Notes: a model not told the origin generated them from the sequence alone. Shown: positions 1-8,930, counted from the stretch's first letter. The stretch is DNA of 64,000 bases from CBDCXF01 sp965223755 (GCA_965223755.1 CBDCXF010000001.1:248001-312000); one strand, 5' to 3'. Numbers and translations are program-made.

Positions 1-1458
1 GGGCAGGTTGATTTCGACCCGCACCAAGGGCAAGTCGGGCCGGTGCAAATGGAACAGCTGGGCTCCGTTGTTGAGCTGTCGAGTGGTGATCGGCGGCCGC
101 GCTGCGATCTTTGGTGTCGTCAATTTTGGAGGGGTCGAGCGGCCCAGATCCGGGGCTGGATCGACGGACTTCGGTTCGCCAAACGGCACCGTGTCGACCC
201 TCAATGCGCCGAGCAGCCGCTCCTCGTCGGCGACCCAACGTCGAAAGGCGGCGTTGAGGTCGCTGGCGGTAAGACCGAGACCTCGTTCCAATTGCTCGAT
301 GACCGCGTCTGGCCGCGCAAAAATCGCTTCGCCCGAGGCCAGAGTATTGGCTTTGCCGGATAAGCCTCCCACCCGCTGCATTTGGGTCAGCAGACGAGCG
401 CGAATCTGCGCCTGGGCTCGTTCCAATTGCGCCGGGTCGATTGAGTCGCGAGCGATCTGCGTGAGTTCCTCTTCGACCGCGGCGTGAACTCGATCGAGTT
501 CGACCCCCGGCCTGGCATCTGCTTGAACCACGAAGTTGCTGCCGAGGACCCCGCTGCGAATCGCCGCGTCGATGTCGGTAACCAGCTCATCCTGGTGCAC
601 CAAACGGCGAAACAGCACCGCCGAGCGTCCCGCCGAGATGACATTGGCGGCATAGTGCAAAGGTAGAAAATCGGGGTCCGTCACGTCGGGAATGTTCCAG
701 ACCAAGGTCAGCCGAGGCTGCGGTACGCGGTCCTGTTGGGTGAGATGCCGTGTCTCATTGCGGCGGGCGAACCAGGGGCCGGGCTCCACCGTGGGGTCAC
801 CTGGAGAGATGGCTCCGAAGTATCGTTCAACCCGCTCCAACGCGTTGTCGAAGTCGAGGTCGCCCGCCAGCGAGACGATGGCGTTGGTGGGACCGTAGTA
901 GGTGCGAAACCATTCATGGGCGTCGTCGAAGGTGACGTTTTCAACATCCACCTCATAACCGATCACCGGCCACGAGTAAGGATGCCCGGCGGGATAGGTG
1001 GTCTCGGCAATGGTCTTCCACAGCTTGCCGTAGGGTTGGTTGTAGCCCTGGCGCATTTCGTTGAGGACTACAGAACGTTGTTCTTCGAGCTTGTCCTCAG
1101 TGAACGCCTCGAGAAAAAACCCCATGCGATCCGATTCCAGCCACAGCGCTAGGTCCAGGGCGTGGACCGGAACGGTCTGGAAGTAGTTGGTGCGGTCGCG
1201 GCTGGTGGTGCCGTTGATCTGAGTCGCCCCCACATCTTCCAAGGGCGCGAAGTACTCACCGTCATGATGTTGGCTGCCCTCGAACATCAGGTGTTCGAAG
1301 AGGTGGGCGAGGCCGGTCTTTCCGGGTCGTTCGTTCTTGGAGCCGACCCGGTACCAAACATTGACCGCGACGTGAGGCGCCTTGCGATCCTGATGCAACA
1401 AGACGGTCAGTCCGTTGTCGAGAACGTGCCGTTGATAGGGGAGAGATAGAGAGTCCAT
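1..1458 (-). CDS. M16 family zinc peptidase (C-terminus beyond window)
   Basis: Read on the minus strand from the ATG at 1456-1458, the frame is open to base 1, so 486 codons are visible and the stop lies outside the window. The inverted zinc motif HxxEH appears as HLFEHLMFEGS about 55 residues in, after the typical DNGLTVLLHQD opening strand. Further on, SAGRSAVLFRRLV matches the conserved core of the second M16 half. No signal peptide is seen at this start. M16 peptidases (pitrilysin/processing-peptidase type) cleave peptides inside a clam-shell chamber. The gene is divergent from the HIT gene. The family call is firm; the substrate is unknown. Confidence 0.9.
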   Translation of the reverse strand, partial: MDSLSLPYQRHVLDNGLTVLLHQDRKAPHVAVNVWYRVGSKNERPGKTGLAHLFEHLMFEGSQHHDGEYFAPLEDVGATQINGTTSRDRTNYFQTVPVHALDLALWLESDRMGFFLEAFTEDKLEEQRSVVLNEMRQGYNQPYGKLWKTIAETTYPAGHPYSWPVIGYEVDVENVTFDDAHEWFRTYYGPTNAIVSLAGDLDFDNALERVERYFGAISPGDPTVEPGPWFARRNETRHLTQQDRVPQPRLTLVWNIPDVTDPDFLPLHYAANVISAGRSAVLFRRLVHQDELVTDIDAAIRSGVLGSNFVVQADARPGVELDRVHAAVEEELTQIARDSIDPAQLERAQAQIRARLLTQMQRVGGLSGKANTLASGEAIFARPDAVIEQLERGLGLTASDLNAAFRRWVADEERLLGALRVDTVPFGEPKSVDPAPDLGRSTPPKLTTPKIAARPPITTRQLNNGAQLFHLHRPDLPLVRVEINLP

Positions 1459-1512
1459 AGAGATCAAATTTGTTCTGCGGGCCGCTAACCAGCGGCAGTC
1501 TAAAATGAAACG

Positions 1513-1992
1513 ATGAGAGACAACCCGGAGGAGTTCTTGAACCGGCCTACGGATGGCCCCGAGCCGACCGTGTTCGACGCCATTCTAAGCGGCGACATTC
1601 CCAGCCACAAAGTCTACGAAGACGAGCGAGTATACGCTTTTCTCGACATCGCTCCGCTGGCGCCCGGGCACACTCTGGTGATTCCCAAAGAGCGCGCCCG
1701 CTATCTGCACGAATTGAGTTCCGAGTCGTCGGCTGCGGTGGGTGCAGTTCTGCCCAAAATCGCCCTCGCGGTGTGTGAGGCCACCGGCGCCCGCGCCTAC
1801 AATCTGTTGCAAAACAACGGTTCCGGCGCTCACCAAGCGGTCTTTCACGTCCATTTCCACATCATTCCGAAGATGACGGTCGGCAATCAGGAGCGGGGCT
1901 TGGGGATCGGATGGCAGCCAGGCCAACTGGCAGCGGAAGATGGCGCGAAATTGGCCGCTGCCATCAGCCGTGCTTTGGAGTCGAATGTATGA
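1513..1992 (+). CDS. HIT family (histidine triad) protein
   Basis: A 159-residue protein with the triad HVHFHIIPK; the histidines are residues 112, 114 and 116. The family opening is present as IFxxIxxGxIPxxKVYED-like residues (FDAILSGDIPSHKVYED, 21-37). HIT proteins hydrolyse nucleotide phosphoramidates or dinucleoside polyphosphates; which one is not readable here. There is a roughly 13-residue N-terminal extension before the domain. The stop overlaps the next gene's ATG by the ATGA arrangement, so the two are probably translationally coupled. Confidence 0.92.
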   Translation: MRDNPEEFLNRPTDGPEPTVFDAILSGDIPSHKVYEDERVYAFLDIAPLAPGHTLVIPKERARYLHELSSESSAAVGAVLPKIALAVCEATGARAYNLLQNNGSGAHQAVFHVHFHIIPKMTVGNQERGLGIGWQPGQLAAEDGAKLAAAISRALESNV

Positions 1993-3017
1993 GGGCATGG
2001 CAGTTCAGCGAGTTTGGCGTCTCCAATCTGAAGTTGGAGTCGGTGCCGGAGCCGAAGCCGGGTCCGGGAGAAGTGCGGGTCGAACTCACTGCACAGTCGC
2101 TCAACTATCGCGATCTGATGATGATCGAGGGGCGCTACAACCCCAAGCAGTCTCTGCCCTTGATTCCGGGATCCGACGGTGCGGGGGTGGTAGCCGAAGT
2201 CGGGTCCTCCGAACTCGAATCGCTCTTGGGGCGACGGGTGATGACGGTGTTCTCACCGTTCTGGATCGACGGCACGCCGCAACGTTCCGTGGTCCGCCAC
2301 ACTCTGGGCGGTCCGCTGCCCGGCACTCTGGCCGAGTCGATCGTGTTGCCGGCGAGCGGGGTCTTGGAGGTGCCAGAACATCTGACCGATGTGGAAGCGG
2401 CCACCTTCACCTGCGCCGGGGTAACCGCCTGGAACGCGGTGTGTGGTTTGGGGGCGGTTGAGCCCGGCCAGAAGGTTCTGGTCGAGGGCAGTGGGGGAGT
2501 GTCGGTGTTCGCGCTCCAGTTCGCCAAGCTGGCCGGCGCTGAAGTGTTTGCCACATCTTCGAGCGACGCCAAGTTGGAACGACTGCGTGAGCTGGGTGCC
2601 GATGCGACCGCCAACTACCGCATCACGCCGGATTGGGGCCGCGCGGCACAGGAGTGGGCCGGCGAAGGAGTGGATCTGGTCGTCGATGTCGGCGGCGCCA
2701 AGACCCTTCCGCAAGCTCTCGCGGCGATCCGCATGGGCGGCACCATCGCCATCATTGGCGTTTTGTCCGGGGCCGAGTCCTTATTCTCGGTGGTGCCGGT
2801 GTTGATGGGTCAGTTGCGGTTGCAGGGCATCATCGTTGGCAGCCGCCAATTGGCCGTGGACATGCTGACCGAAGTTGCGGCTCAAGAAATGCGCCCGGTC
2901 GTTGATTCCACATTTGCGTTCGAAGAACTACCTGCTGCGATCGAACATATGGCGGCTGGAAAGCACTTTGGCAAAGTGACGTTGGCCCGTGATAGCACCT
3001 CAACGATGGTGGAGTAA
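1989..3017 (+). CDS. Zinc-independent NAD(P)H:quinone oxidoreductase-like MDR protein
   Basis: A 342-residue medium-chain dehydrogenase/reductase. The ATG at 1989 overlaps the upstream stop (ATGA), and the N-terminus MRAWQFSEFG fits the family; the frame is open further upstream but inside the HIT gene. The quinone-oxidoreductase features visible are NYRDLMMIEGRY near residue 40, a GroES-like first half, and a Rossmann segment with VLVEGSGGVSVFALQFAKLAGAE. The catalytic zinc cysteines and histidines of alcohol dehydrogenases are not evident, which points to a zinc-free quinone or enoyl reductase. Substrate unknown. Confidence 0.85.
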   Translation: MRAWQFSEFGVSNLKLESVPEPKPGPGEVRVELTAQSLNYRDLMMIEGRYNPKQSLPLIPGSDGAGVVAEVGSSELESLLGRRVMTVFSPFWIDGTPQRSVVRHTLGGPLPGTLAESIVLPASGVLEVPEHLTDVEAATFTCAGVTAWNAVCGLGAVEPGQKVLVEGSGGVSVFALQFAKLAGAEVFATSSSDAKLERLRELGADATANYRITPDWGRAAQEWAGEGVDLVVDVGGAKTLPQALAAIRMGGTIAIIGVLSGAESLFSVVPVLMGQLRLQGIIVGSRQLAVDMLTEVAAQEMRPVVDSTFAFEELPAAIEHMAAGKHFGKVTLARDSTSTMVE

Positions 3018-3040
3018 GGGAAAGGACCGGGTCGTAGCGC

Positions 3041-3110
3041 GGGAGCCCGCAAGGGGCTCCCCTACGCTTTTAAACGCATAGTGTAGGGGCGGGTCTTGCA
3101 CCCGCCCGAG
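3041..3110. repeat. Pair of GTAGGGG-type hairpin repeats in opposite orientation
   Basis: Two REP-like hairpins lie between the convergent oxidoreductase and moaB genes. 3041-3066 is the reverse complement of a unit reading CGTAGGGGAGCCCC then TTGC then GGGCTCCC. 3083-3110 is GTAGGGGCGGGT then CTTGC then ACCCGCCC on the plus strand. The first unit is the same sequence, inverted, as the one at 20985-21010. The pair could also act as a bidirectional terminator. Confidence 0.75.
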
Positions 3111-3132
3111 ACGTATTGACAACACATCGGTC

Positions 3133-3657
3133 TTAGACCCCTGAGCGCAACAACCCCACCAAGTGCCCCAACTCGGGTACGATGAGTTGATCCATTGCCA
3201 ATGTCGCCGCTTGAGGAGATCCTGGCAGGGCAAAGCAAGGTGTGCGTCGGGAGACCCCGGCAGTCGCCCGGGACAACATCGCCGCGGCACCAACTTGTTC
3301 GAATGACAGCATGCGAAATAGCTCGCCGAACCCGGGCAGTTCTCGATCGAAGAGAGGTTCGAGGGCTTCCGGGGTGACGTCGCGCTTGGCGATTCCCGTG
3401 CCCCCGGTGGTGATCACCACATCAACTTGATCCGACGCGATCCAATTTTTGACGATTCCCTGAATTGCATCGATGTCATCGCTGCAGAGGTCGCGTTCGA
3501 CGACTTGATGGCCTGCGGCTTCGATTCGTTCGACGATCAAGTCACCGCTGCGGTCGTTGCCGGCGTCCCGTGAATCGGAAACGGTGAGGACGGCGCAACG
3601 CGCGATTCGGTCGGCGGCGCGATGCTTGCCGATGTCGAAATCATTCGAACATGTCAT
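3133..3657 (-). CDS. moaB: Molybdenum cofactor biosynthesis protein MoaB (MogA/MoaB family)
   Basis: A 174-residue protein with the MoCF-binding fold: AVLTVSDSRDAGNDRSGD near the N-terminus, then VVITTGGTGIAKRDVTPEAL, and a conserved PGSPQAA near the C-terminus. The family adenylylates molybdopterin or binds pterin during molybdenum cofactor synthesis. The window also encodes a molybdenum hydroxylase (40.6-44.9 kb) that would need this cofactor, though it is not linked to this gene. It is convergent with the oxidoreductase and divergent from the MBL gene, with only 25 bp to the latter's start. Confidence 0.9.
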   Translation of the reverse strand: MTCSNDFDIGKHRAADRIARCAVLTVSDSRDAGNDRSGDLIVERIEAAGHQVVERDLCSDDIDAIQGIVKNWIASDQVDVVITTGGTGIAKRDVTPEALEPLFDRELPGFGELFRMLSFEQVGAAAMLSRATAGVSRRTPCFALPGSPQAATLAMDQLIVPELGHLVGLLRSGV

Positions 3658-3682
3658 GTCGTTAGGCTAACCTACGCGCGCG

Positions 3683-4858
3683 ATGAAACGCTTCTGGATC
3701 GCTGGCGTCGCCGTGGTGGGGTCGATTTGTGTTTCGCCCACAAGAACCTCGGCTGAGGGCGCGGAGGAGACGCCTTGGTGGACCTGGCAGGAAGTTGCGC
3801 CGGGAGTGACCGCGGTGCTCCAGCCTGTGGAAGAGCGCTTCAACGACGCCAACGTAGTCCTCATCGAGTGGGGTGAATCGGGTCTGGTAATGGTGGACGC
3901 CCCAGCCAAGGCAGAACACCTCCAGACGCTGCTGGACGAGATCGACCAGCGCTTGGGCCGCAGGGTGAAATGGGTCATCAACACCCATTGGCACAGCGAC
4001 CACACCCAAGGGAACGCTCGAATCCGCGGCCATTTCGGTACTGACGTGACGGTGGTGGGGCACGTATCGTTACTGGAGGACGTTCCCGGACGAGCGGCGC
4101 CCCAGGTGCACGAGCGGGTCGTACGGCTCGAGGAGCTTCTTCCTGAGGCTGAGAAGCAACTGGCACTCGGGAGAGACGAGAGGGGCAACGAACTGGATCC
4201 CGATCAGGTCGAGGCGCAAGAGCGTGGGATCGCGCGAGCCCAAGCCTGGCTCGATGTTCATCGAGATGTCGAGTTCCAGGTGCCGGACGTATTGGTCCGG
4301 GACTCGTTGACGTTGCATGACGGCCAAAGGCGTATCGAAATCAGCGCCCACCGCGCTCACACCCGCGGTGACCTGGTGGTTCACTTGCCTGGCGAAAGGG
4401 TTCTGATCACTGGGGACCTTCTCGACGATCTGCCATACATCGGCCACGGCTACCCGCGTAGTTGGATCGAGACCTTGGACGGACTCGCGGCTTTGGCCCC
4501 CGAGATCATCGTTCCCGGTCACGGGCCGGTATTCGAGGGCACCGGACCGGAGGGTACGGGCCTCATAGGAACAGGGCAGCTGGAGCGAGTTCGGGATCTG
4601 TTGCAGAGCTTAGTGGACCAAGTTGCGGCCGGGATCGCCAAGGGTCTGGACGGCGATGAGCTGATTGAAAGTGTTGATTTATCTGAGGCGCGCGCCGAGT
4701 TGGCGCGTGACGAAGCCGCCGAACGGTTTTTTGACGGTGTTGCCCGCGAGGCCATCGAACGCACCGCCGCGGACTTGCGAGGCGAATTGGAGGAGGCCGA
4801 AATCTCACGAGAAACGGAAGTCTCTAGCGGGACTGCTCCTACGGAGGCCGGGCCATGA
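3683..4858 (+). CDS. Secreted metallo-beta-lactamase-fold hydrolase
   Basis: A 391-residue protein. A hydrophobic N-terminus (about residues 4-18) ending near TSAEGA suggests Sec export. The metal-binding HxHxDH motif is THWHSDHTQGN with H102, H104, D106 and H107; later ligands are visible in AHTRGDLVVH, ITGDLLDD and IVPGHGPV. Compared with core MBL proteins there is a roughly 70-residue charged helical insertion after the HxHxDH strand and a long acidic C-terminal tail. The stop overlaps the radical SAM gene (ATGA). The substrate cannot be inferred. Confidence 0.88.
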   Translation: MKRFWIAGVAVVGSICVSPTRTSAEGAEETPWWTWQEVAPGVTAVLQPVEERFNDANVVLIEWGESGLVMVDAPAKAEHLQTLLDEIDQRLGRRVKWVINTHWHSDHTQGNARIRGHFGTDVTVVGHVSLLEDVPGRAAPQVHERVVRLEELLPEAEKQLALGRDERGNELDPDQVEAQERGIARAQAWLDVHRDVEFQVPDVLVRDSLTLHDGQRRIEISAHRAHTRGDLVVHLPGERVLITGDLLDDLPYIGHGYPRSWIETLDGLAALAPEIIVPGHGPVFEGTGPEGTGLIGTGQLERVRDLLQSLVDQVAAGIAKGLDGDELIESVDLSEARAELARDEAAERFFDGVAREAIERTAADLRGELEEAEISRETEVSSGTAPTEAGP

Positions 4859-6291
4859 AAGTCGCACTCATCAAACCTCCCATCGGCGGCATTTTGGGAC
4901 TGGAAATGCTCACCTTCGTCGAGCCTCTCGGGCTGATCTGTGTCGCGGCGTGCCTCGAACGGGATGGTCATGAATGCCTGGTGGTGGATCTACGCCTTGA
5001 GGGCATCGACGCAGGACTTGAGAAATGCGGTCGCTTTGCTCCCGATGTCGTCGGTATCCAGTGCAACTTCACCACCGAGCGCGGGCGTGCCATGCGCCTG
5101 ACCTCGGCGGTGCGCGAACTTCTACCCGAGGCGCTGATTGTCATCGGCGGCCACGATGCCTCCCGGGATCCCGAGTGGTTCCAGTATCCGACCATTGATG
5201 TCGTTGCGGTGGGGGATGGTGAGGAGGTCATGCCGGCGATGGTGCAGGCGCTCGCCAACGGCGACGACCTGGTAGAAGTCCCCGGTTTGGTTTTGAACCG
5301 CGGCGACGATCAGATCGCCACCGGAGCTTCGGCCCGCAGGGAGGATCTGGACACGCTGCCCCTGCCCGCGCGCCACCTCATCGACCACTACGCCGATCAT
5401 TACTACATCAACTTCCGCAAGCCGCTTGCTTTGCTCGAGACGGCGCGCGGGTGCCCTTTCAAGTGCAACTTTTGTTCGGTGTGGAAGTTTCACGAGAGTA
5501 CCTTTCGAGAGAAGTCCGCCGCGCGCGTGGTCGAAGAACTGCAGACGATTCGAGCACCCAATATCTTCATCACCGACGATATTTTTTGGATGGATGTGCG
5601 TCGCGGCGAGGAACTCGCGCACGCGATTCAGAAAGCCGGGATTCGCAAGTACTTCACGGTCCAGACTCGTACCGACATCATCTGTAAGTTCCCGCATCTG
5701 ATCGAGATGTGGAAGGGCTGTGGAGATCTGGCCATTTTCCTCGGTCTCGAAGCGATCACCGACGAGGGTCTTGACGCGGTCAACAAGAGCAACACGCAAG
5801 CCAACAACGAGCAAGCGATCGAGCTCCTCAAAGAAATGGGAGTGGGCTTCACGCCCAACTTCATCGTTGATCCGGCGTGGAATCGCGAGGACTTCCAGCG
5901 ACTCAAAGACTGGATCGAGAAGGTCGGCGCGTACAACAGCGGCTTTTCCATCCTGACGCCGCTGCCGGGCACGGATCTTTGGGACACCGCCAAGGAACAG
6001 GTCAACACCGCTGACTGGGAGATGTACGACATCGTGCATTCGGTGCTGCCCACGACTTTGCCGTTGGAGGAGTTCTACGACGAGTACTCCGGCCTCTGGC
6101 GCCACGTTCTCGATCTCCGCTACCGCACTCGCGGCAAGTTGAAGACGCAGTTGCAGATGGCGGCGGGCCTGGCGACGGGAAAAGTCACCTTGGACGCCTT
6201 GCGCAAGGGCATGAACCTAGCCAAGGTCTTTTCGCGGCCCGAGACTTTCCTTGCCGCCCACCGCGACCAGACGCGCGCGATGTCGGTATGA
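4855..6291 (+). CDS. Cobalamin-binding radical SAM protein
   Basis: A 478-residue protein of B12-binding radical SAM layout. Residues 1-145 form a cobalamin-binding-like alpha/beta domain (MKVALIKPPIGG, VVGIQCNFTTERG, LIVIGGHDASRDPE). The [4Fe-4S] motif CPFKCNFC lies at about residues 200-207, followed by the radical SAM barrel (FITDDIFWMD, FLGLEAITDEGLDAVNK) and a C-terminal helical region. It resembles the BchE/HpnJ-like group, which includes methylases and cyclases. The start overlaps the MBL gene stop, so the two are probably coupled. The substrate is unknown. Confidence 0.88.
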   Translation: MKVALIKPPIGGILGLEMLTFVEPLGLICVAACLERDGHECLVVDLRLEGIDAGLEKCGRFAPDVVGIQCNFTTERGRAMRLTSAVRELLPEALIVIGGHDASRDPEWFQYPTIDVVAVGDGEEVMPAMVQALANGDDLVEVPGLVLNRGDDQIATGASARREDLDTLPLPARHLIDHYADHYYINFRKPLALLETARGCPFKCNFCSVWKFHESTFREKSAARVVEELQTIRAPNIFITDDIFWMDVRRGEELAHAIQKAGIRKYFTVQTRTDIICKFPHLIEMWKGCGDLAIFLGLEAITDEGLDAVNKSNTQANNEQAIELLKEMGVGFTPNFIVDPAWNREDFQRLKDWIEKVGAYNSGFSILTPLPGTDLWDTAKEQVNTADWEMYDIVHSVLPTTLPLEEFYDEYSGLWRHVLDLRYRTRGKLKTQLQMAAGLATGKVTLDALRKGMNLAKVFSRPETFLAAHRDQTRAMSV

Positions 6292-6304
6292 AACTGTTGT
6301 CGGT

Positions 6305-7111
6305 ATGAGATTGGACGGTACGGTCACGTTAGTGACTGGTTCGGGACACCGGCTCGGTCGGGAGATCGCTTTGGGACTGGCGGATCTGGGTGTCTCGATC
6401 ATTGTCCACTACGGCCGATCTCGCGAAGCCGCGGAAGAAACTGCGGACCTCATTCGCGACCGCGGCGTCGATGTCTGGATCAAGGGGGCGGATCTGCGCA
6501 ATCCGGAGGCCGCCGAGCAAATGCGCACGGCGGTCGAAGCCGGCCCCGGGTTTCTCAACTCCATCGTGCACAGCGCGGCGAGCTTTCGTAGCGGAACGAT
6601 TGAAGACATCGACGCCGAGGCCTGGGAGGCGATCATGGCGGTGAACCTGCGTGCTCCCTATCTGCTGACGCGCGCGCTTCGCCCGGTTTTGCGGGGTGCC
6701 GAAAACGATCGCTTGCCAGGTGAGGGCCCGCCGGCAGCCATTGTCCACATCGCCGACTTGGCGGGACTGCATCCCTGGGATGGATACGGCGTGCACGGGG
6801 TCAGCAAGGCTGGCTTGCTCCACCTGACGCGGACCTTGGCTCGCGAGCTGGCGCCCGAGGTCCGGGTCAATGCGGTCGTTCCGGGAGCCATTCTGCCGGC
6901 GCCCGGAGTCGCGCCGGATTCCGAAGAATGGAGTCATTGGGGCGAAAGGTTGCCGCTGCAACGAACCGGGGATCCATCCGACGTGCTGGAAGCAATTCGA
7001 TTTTTGCTCGTCAGTGACTTCGTAACCGGGGCTGCGATTCCGGTCGACGGTGGCGAAAACCTGCTCGGACTCGCCGCCCGAAAGCCGGCGACGGCGGAAG
7101 AGGGAGACTGA
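6305..7111 (+). CDS. SDR oxidoreductase, pteridine-reductase (FolM/PTR1)-like
   Basis: A 268-residue short-chain dehydrogenase starting at the ATG at 6305, which gives the usual MRLDGTVTLVTGSGHRLG start; an upstream TTG frame reaches into the radical SAM gene. The glycine motif is TGxxxRLG rather than TGxxxGIG and is followed by IIVHYGRS, both typical of pteridine reductases. The YxxxK pair is YGVHGVSKAG. It lies 3 bp before folB with folK next, so a role in reducing dihydropterins is likely (inference from motif plus neighbours). A general SDR role cannot be excluded. Confidence 0.85.
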   Translation: MRLDGTVTLVTGSGHRLGREIALGLADLGVSIIVHYGRSREAAEETADLIRDRGVDVWIKGADLRNPEAAEQMRTAVEAGPGFLNSIVHSAASFRSGTIEDIDAEAWEAIMAVNLRAPYLLTRALRPVLRGAENDRLPGEGPPAAIVHIADLAGLHPWDGYGVHGVSKAGLLHLTRTLARELAPEVRVNAVVPGAILPAPGVAPDSEEWSHWGERLPLQRTGDPSDVLEAIRFLLVSDFVTGAAIPVDGGENLLGLAARKPATAEEGD

Positions 7112-7114
7112 ACT

Positions 7115-7477
7115 ATGGCTGACCGGATCATCATTCGCGATCTGTTAGTGCGGACCATCATTGGCATCAATGATTGGGAGCGGGAGAAGAAACAAGACGT
7201 GATCATCAACTTGGACCTCACCTTCGACACCCGTGCCGCCGCCGCTTCTGACGAGGTCAAGGACACTCTCAATTACCGCACGCTCACCAAACGAGTCCTG
7301 GACCTGGCGGAAGAGTCGTCTTTCTTTCTGGTGGAAAAACTCGCCGGTGAGATCGCTGCCATAGCGGTGCGCGACTTCGGTGCCGAGGTCGCCAAGGTAC
7401 GGGTGGAGAAGCCCGGTGCCTTGCGCTTTGCGCGCTCGGTTGGTGTCGAAATCATCCGTGCGACCGAGGACTTCTAG
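7115..7477 (+). CDS. folB: Dihydroneopterin aldolase
   Basis: A 120-residue protein with the FolB tunnelling fold: the start IIIRDLLVRTIIGINDWEREKKQ, the central DTLNYRTLTKRV, and the lysine-containing VRVEKPGALRFARSVGVEI. It converts 7,8-dihydroneopterin to 6-hydroxymethyl-7,8-dihydropterin in folate synthesis. It sits between the pteridine-reductase-like SDR and folK, so the three form a folate cluster. Confidence 0.93.
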   Translation: MADRIIIRDLLVRTIIGINDWEREKKQDVIINLDLTFDTRAAAASDEVKDTLNYRTLTKRVLDLAEESSFFLVEKLAGEIAAIAVRDFGAEVAKVRVEKPGALRFARSVGVEIIRATEDF

Positions 7478-7478
7478 G

Positions 7479-7985
7479 TTGGCTGGGGGCGGATCAGTCG
7501 AAGTTCTCGTTCTTTTTGGTTCTAATGTCGATGCCGAGGCCAATTCGCGCGCGGCACGAGAGCGATTGACTGCGGTACTAAAGAGCCCTCGTTTCTCTTC
7601 GGTCTATCGGTCGCCGGCGGTGGGAGCACCGGATTCAGATCCCTTTCTCAATTGGGCGGTGCGCGGGAGCACCGACCTCGGCCCCTACGAACTGAAATTC
7701 GACGTCTTGCGCGCCATCGAGGCGGACTTGGGGCGGGTGCGAAGTCGTGATCCCAACGCCCCCCGAACCGTGGATTTGGACTTGGCGCTCTACGGCGACC
7801 TTACGGTGGTCGATTTCAACGCGGGACTGCGAGTGCCGGATCCATCGCTGCTTCGCGAGGCCCACTGCCTGATCCCCAGCCGGGAAATCGCCGCCGATTG
7901 GATCGAGCCGACGGCGGGCGTCGCCCTCGGCAAAGCTCCGATCCCAGCGCCCAATGATGTCGAAAGATTGGCCGCCCACTTGTAA
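7479..7985 (+). CDS. folK: 2-amino-4-hydroxy-6-hydroxymethyldihydropteridine pyrophosphokinase
   Basis: HPPK of about 168 residues. The start is taken as TTG 7479 (LAGGGSVEVLVLFGSN), 1 bp after the folB stop; no ATG or GTG fits nearby without reading deep into folB. Motifs are LFGSNVDAEANS at the N-terminus, SPAVGAPDSDPFLN, and the signature RSRDPNAPRTVDLDLALYG. It pyrophosphorylates hydroxymethyldihydropterin using ATP, the step after FolB. Confidence 0.9.
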   Translation: MAGGGSVEVLVLFGSNVDAEANSRAARERLTAVLKSPRFSSVYRSPAVGAPDSDPFLNWAVRGSTDLGPYELKFDVLRAIEADLGRVRSRDPNAPRTVDLDLALYGDLTVVDFNAGLRVPDPSLLREAHCLIPSREIAADWIEPTAGVALGKAPIPAPNDVERLAAHL

Positions 7986-8191
7986 TTCTGGATGAACTGC
8001 TGTGGTACCATTTCGCCCCTGATGCAAGCGACTCGTCGCCCCACCTTCCCGACCGGCCGCGCCTTCTGCGCGGACGTTTGATCTTGTTTTCCCGTTCGAA
8101 AACCCGTCCCGTGCGCGCCACGCTGTCCGTTTAATGGGCCATCGTGCTGCGTCCGTTGAGGAATTGATGGCGGCGTTTGTCTATTCACCGC

Positions 8192-8197
8192 AAGGAG
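8192..8197 (+). promoter_or_regulatory. Shine-Dalgarno of infC supporting an AUU start
   Basis: AAGGAG lies 9 nt before the ATT at 8207. The next in-frame ATG, at 8273, has no comparable site and would delete the conserved N-terminal residues of IF-3. Confidence 0.8.
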
Positions 8198-8206
8198 ATT
8201 TGAACC

Positions 8207-8749
8207 ATTCGTAGACGTCCTCCAAGTCGCAGGCCTCGCTTTGAGGGGCCGCGACTCAACGAAAGAATCCGCATGAGCCCCGTGCGCTTGATCGGCGCAG
8301 ACGGCAGCCAGGTAGGGGTCGTCCCGGTCGAAGAAGCACTGCAGATGGCGCGCGATGCGGGATTGGACCTTGTCGAGGTCGGGCCCGACGCCAAGCCGCC
8401 GGTGGTCAAGATCCTGGACTGGGGCAAGCTTAAATACGAACGTGAAAAGCAGGCGCGCGAGGCGCGCAAAAAGACGCATACCGTCGATGTCAAGCAGGTC
8501 AAGTACCGGCCGAACATCGACAAGCATGACTTCGACATCAAGACCAAGCGTGCACGCAAGTTTCTCGAGCAGGGTAAGAAAGTCAAAGTGACGATCTTCT
8601 TTCTCTATCGACAGTTGCGCCGACCGGAACTCGGCGAAGACATCTTGGATCGCGTGACTGAGGATCTCTCAGATGTTGCCGATGTCGAGACCCGGGGCAA
8701 GCTGGAGTCCCGCCAGATGATCATGATTCTGGCTCCCAAGCATCATTAG
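8207..8749 (+). CDS. infC: Translation initiation factor IF-3, AUU start
   Basis: A 180-residue IF-3. Reading from ATT 8207 gives an Arg/Pro-rich start followed by PRLNERIRMSPVRLIGADGSQVGVV, the normal IF-3 N-terminal domain. The later segments KARKKTHTVDVKQVKYRPNID and HDFDIKTKRARKFLEQGKKVKV are the linker and C-terminal domain. IF-3 binds the 30S subunit and discriminates against non-canonical start codons; a rare AUU start on its own gene is the classical autoregulation device. rpmI and rplT, which usually follow, are not downstream here. Confidence 0.93.
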   Translation: MRRRPPSRRPRFEGPRLNERIRMSPVRLIGADGSQVGVVPVEEALQMARDAGLDLVEVGPDAKPPVVKILDWGKLKYEREKQAREARKKTHTVDVKQVKYRPNIDKHDFDIKTKRARKFLEQGKKVKVTIFFLYRQLRRPELGEDILDRVTEDLSDVADVETRGKLESRQMIMILAPKHH

Positions 8750-8930
8750 GTAGTGGTCAGTGGCTAGTGGCTAGTGGACCCGCCCCTCGTCCTCCTCACC
8801 TTTGGGGGGTGACGGGTTCCTAGTCACCCGCTATTAACTGCTTTAGGTGACGAGTGACGAAGTGATGCTACTCGCCGTACCCGTAGCCACGAGCTAGCCA
8901 CTATCCACTAGCACGAACCACTACCCCGGC
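8748..8930. repeat. Heptamer element with inverted ends (TAGTGGC family)
   Basis: The left end (8748-8778) carries about four 7-nt units of TAGTGGY type. The right end (about 8885-8930) carries the same units inverted (CCACTAT, CCACTAG, CCACTA). The middle about 105 bp has no open gene. Similar blocks lie at 41716-41779 and 46982-47153. It fills the gap between infC and the convergent VWA gene. Confidence 0.7.

Noticed and set aside
8..487. Long plus-strand open frames in the first 1.4 kb
   Set aside because: They are antisense to the M16 peptidase, which has clear motifs on the minus strand and no stop within the window.
1911..1988. Earlier start for the quinone oxidoreductase
   Set aside because: The 26 extra codons lie inside the HIT gene and do not resemble the family; the ATGA overlap at 1989 gives the standard N-terminus.
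5122..6105. 327-codon minus-strand frame
   Set aside because: Antisense to the radical SAM gene, no recognisable motif, and produced by high third-position GC.
7980..8011. Sigma70 promoter for infC (TTGTAA and TACCAT)
   Set aside because: Spacer is 20 bp and the -10 is weak.
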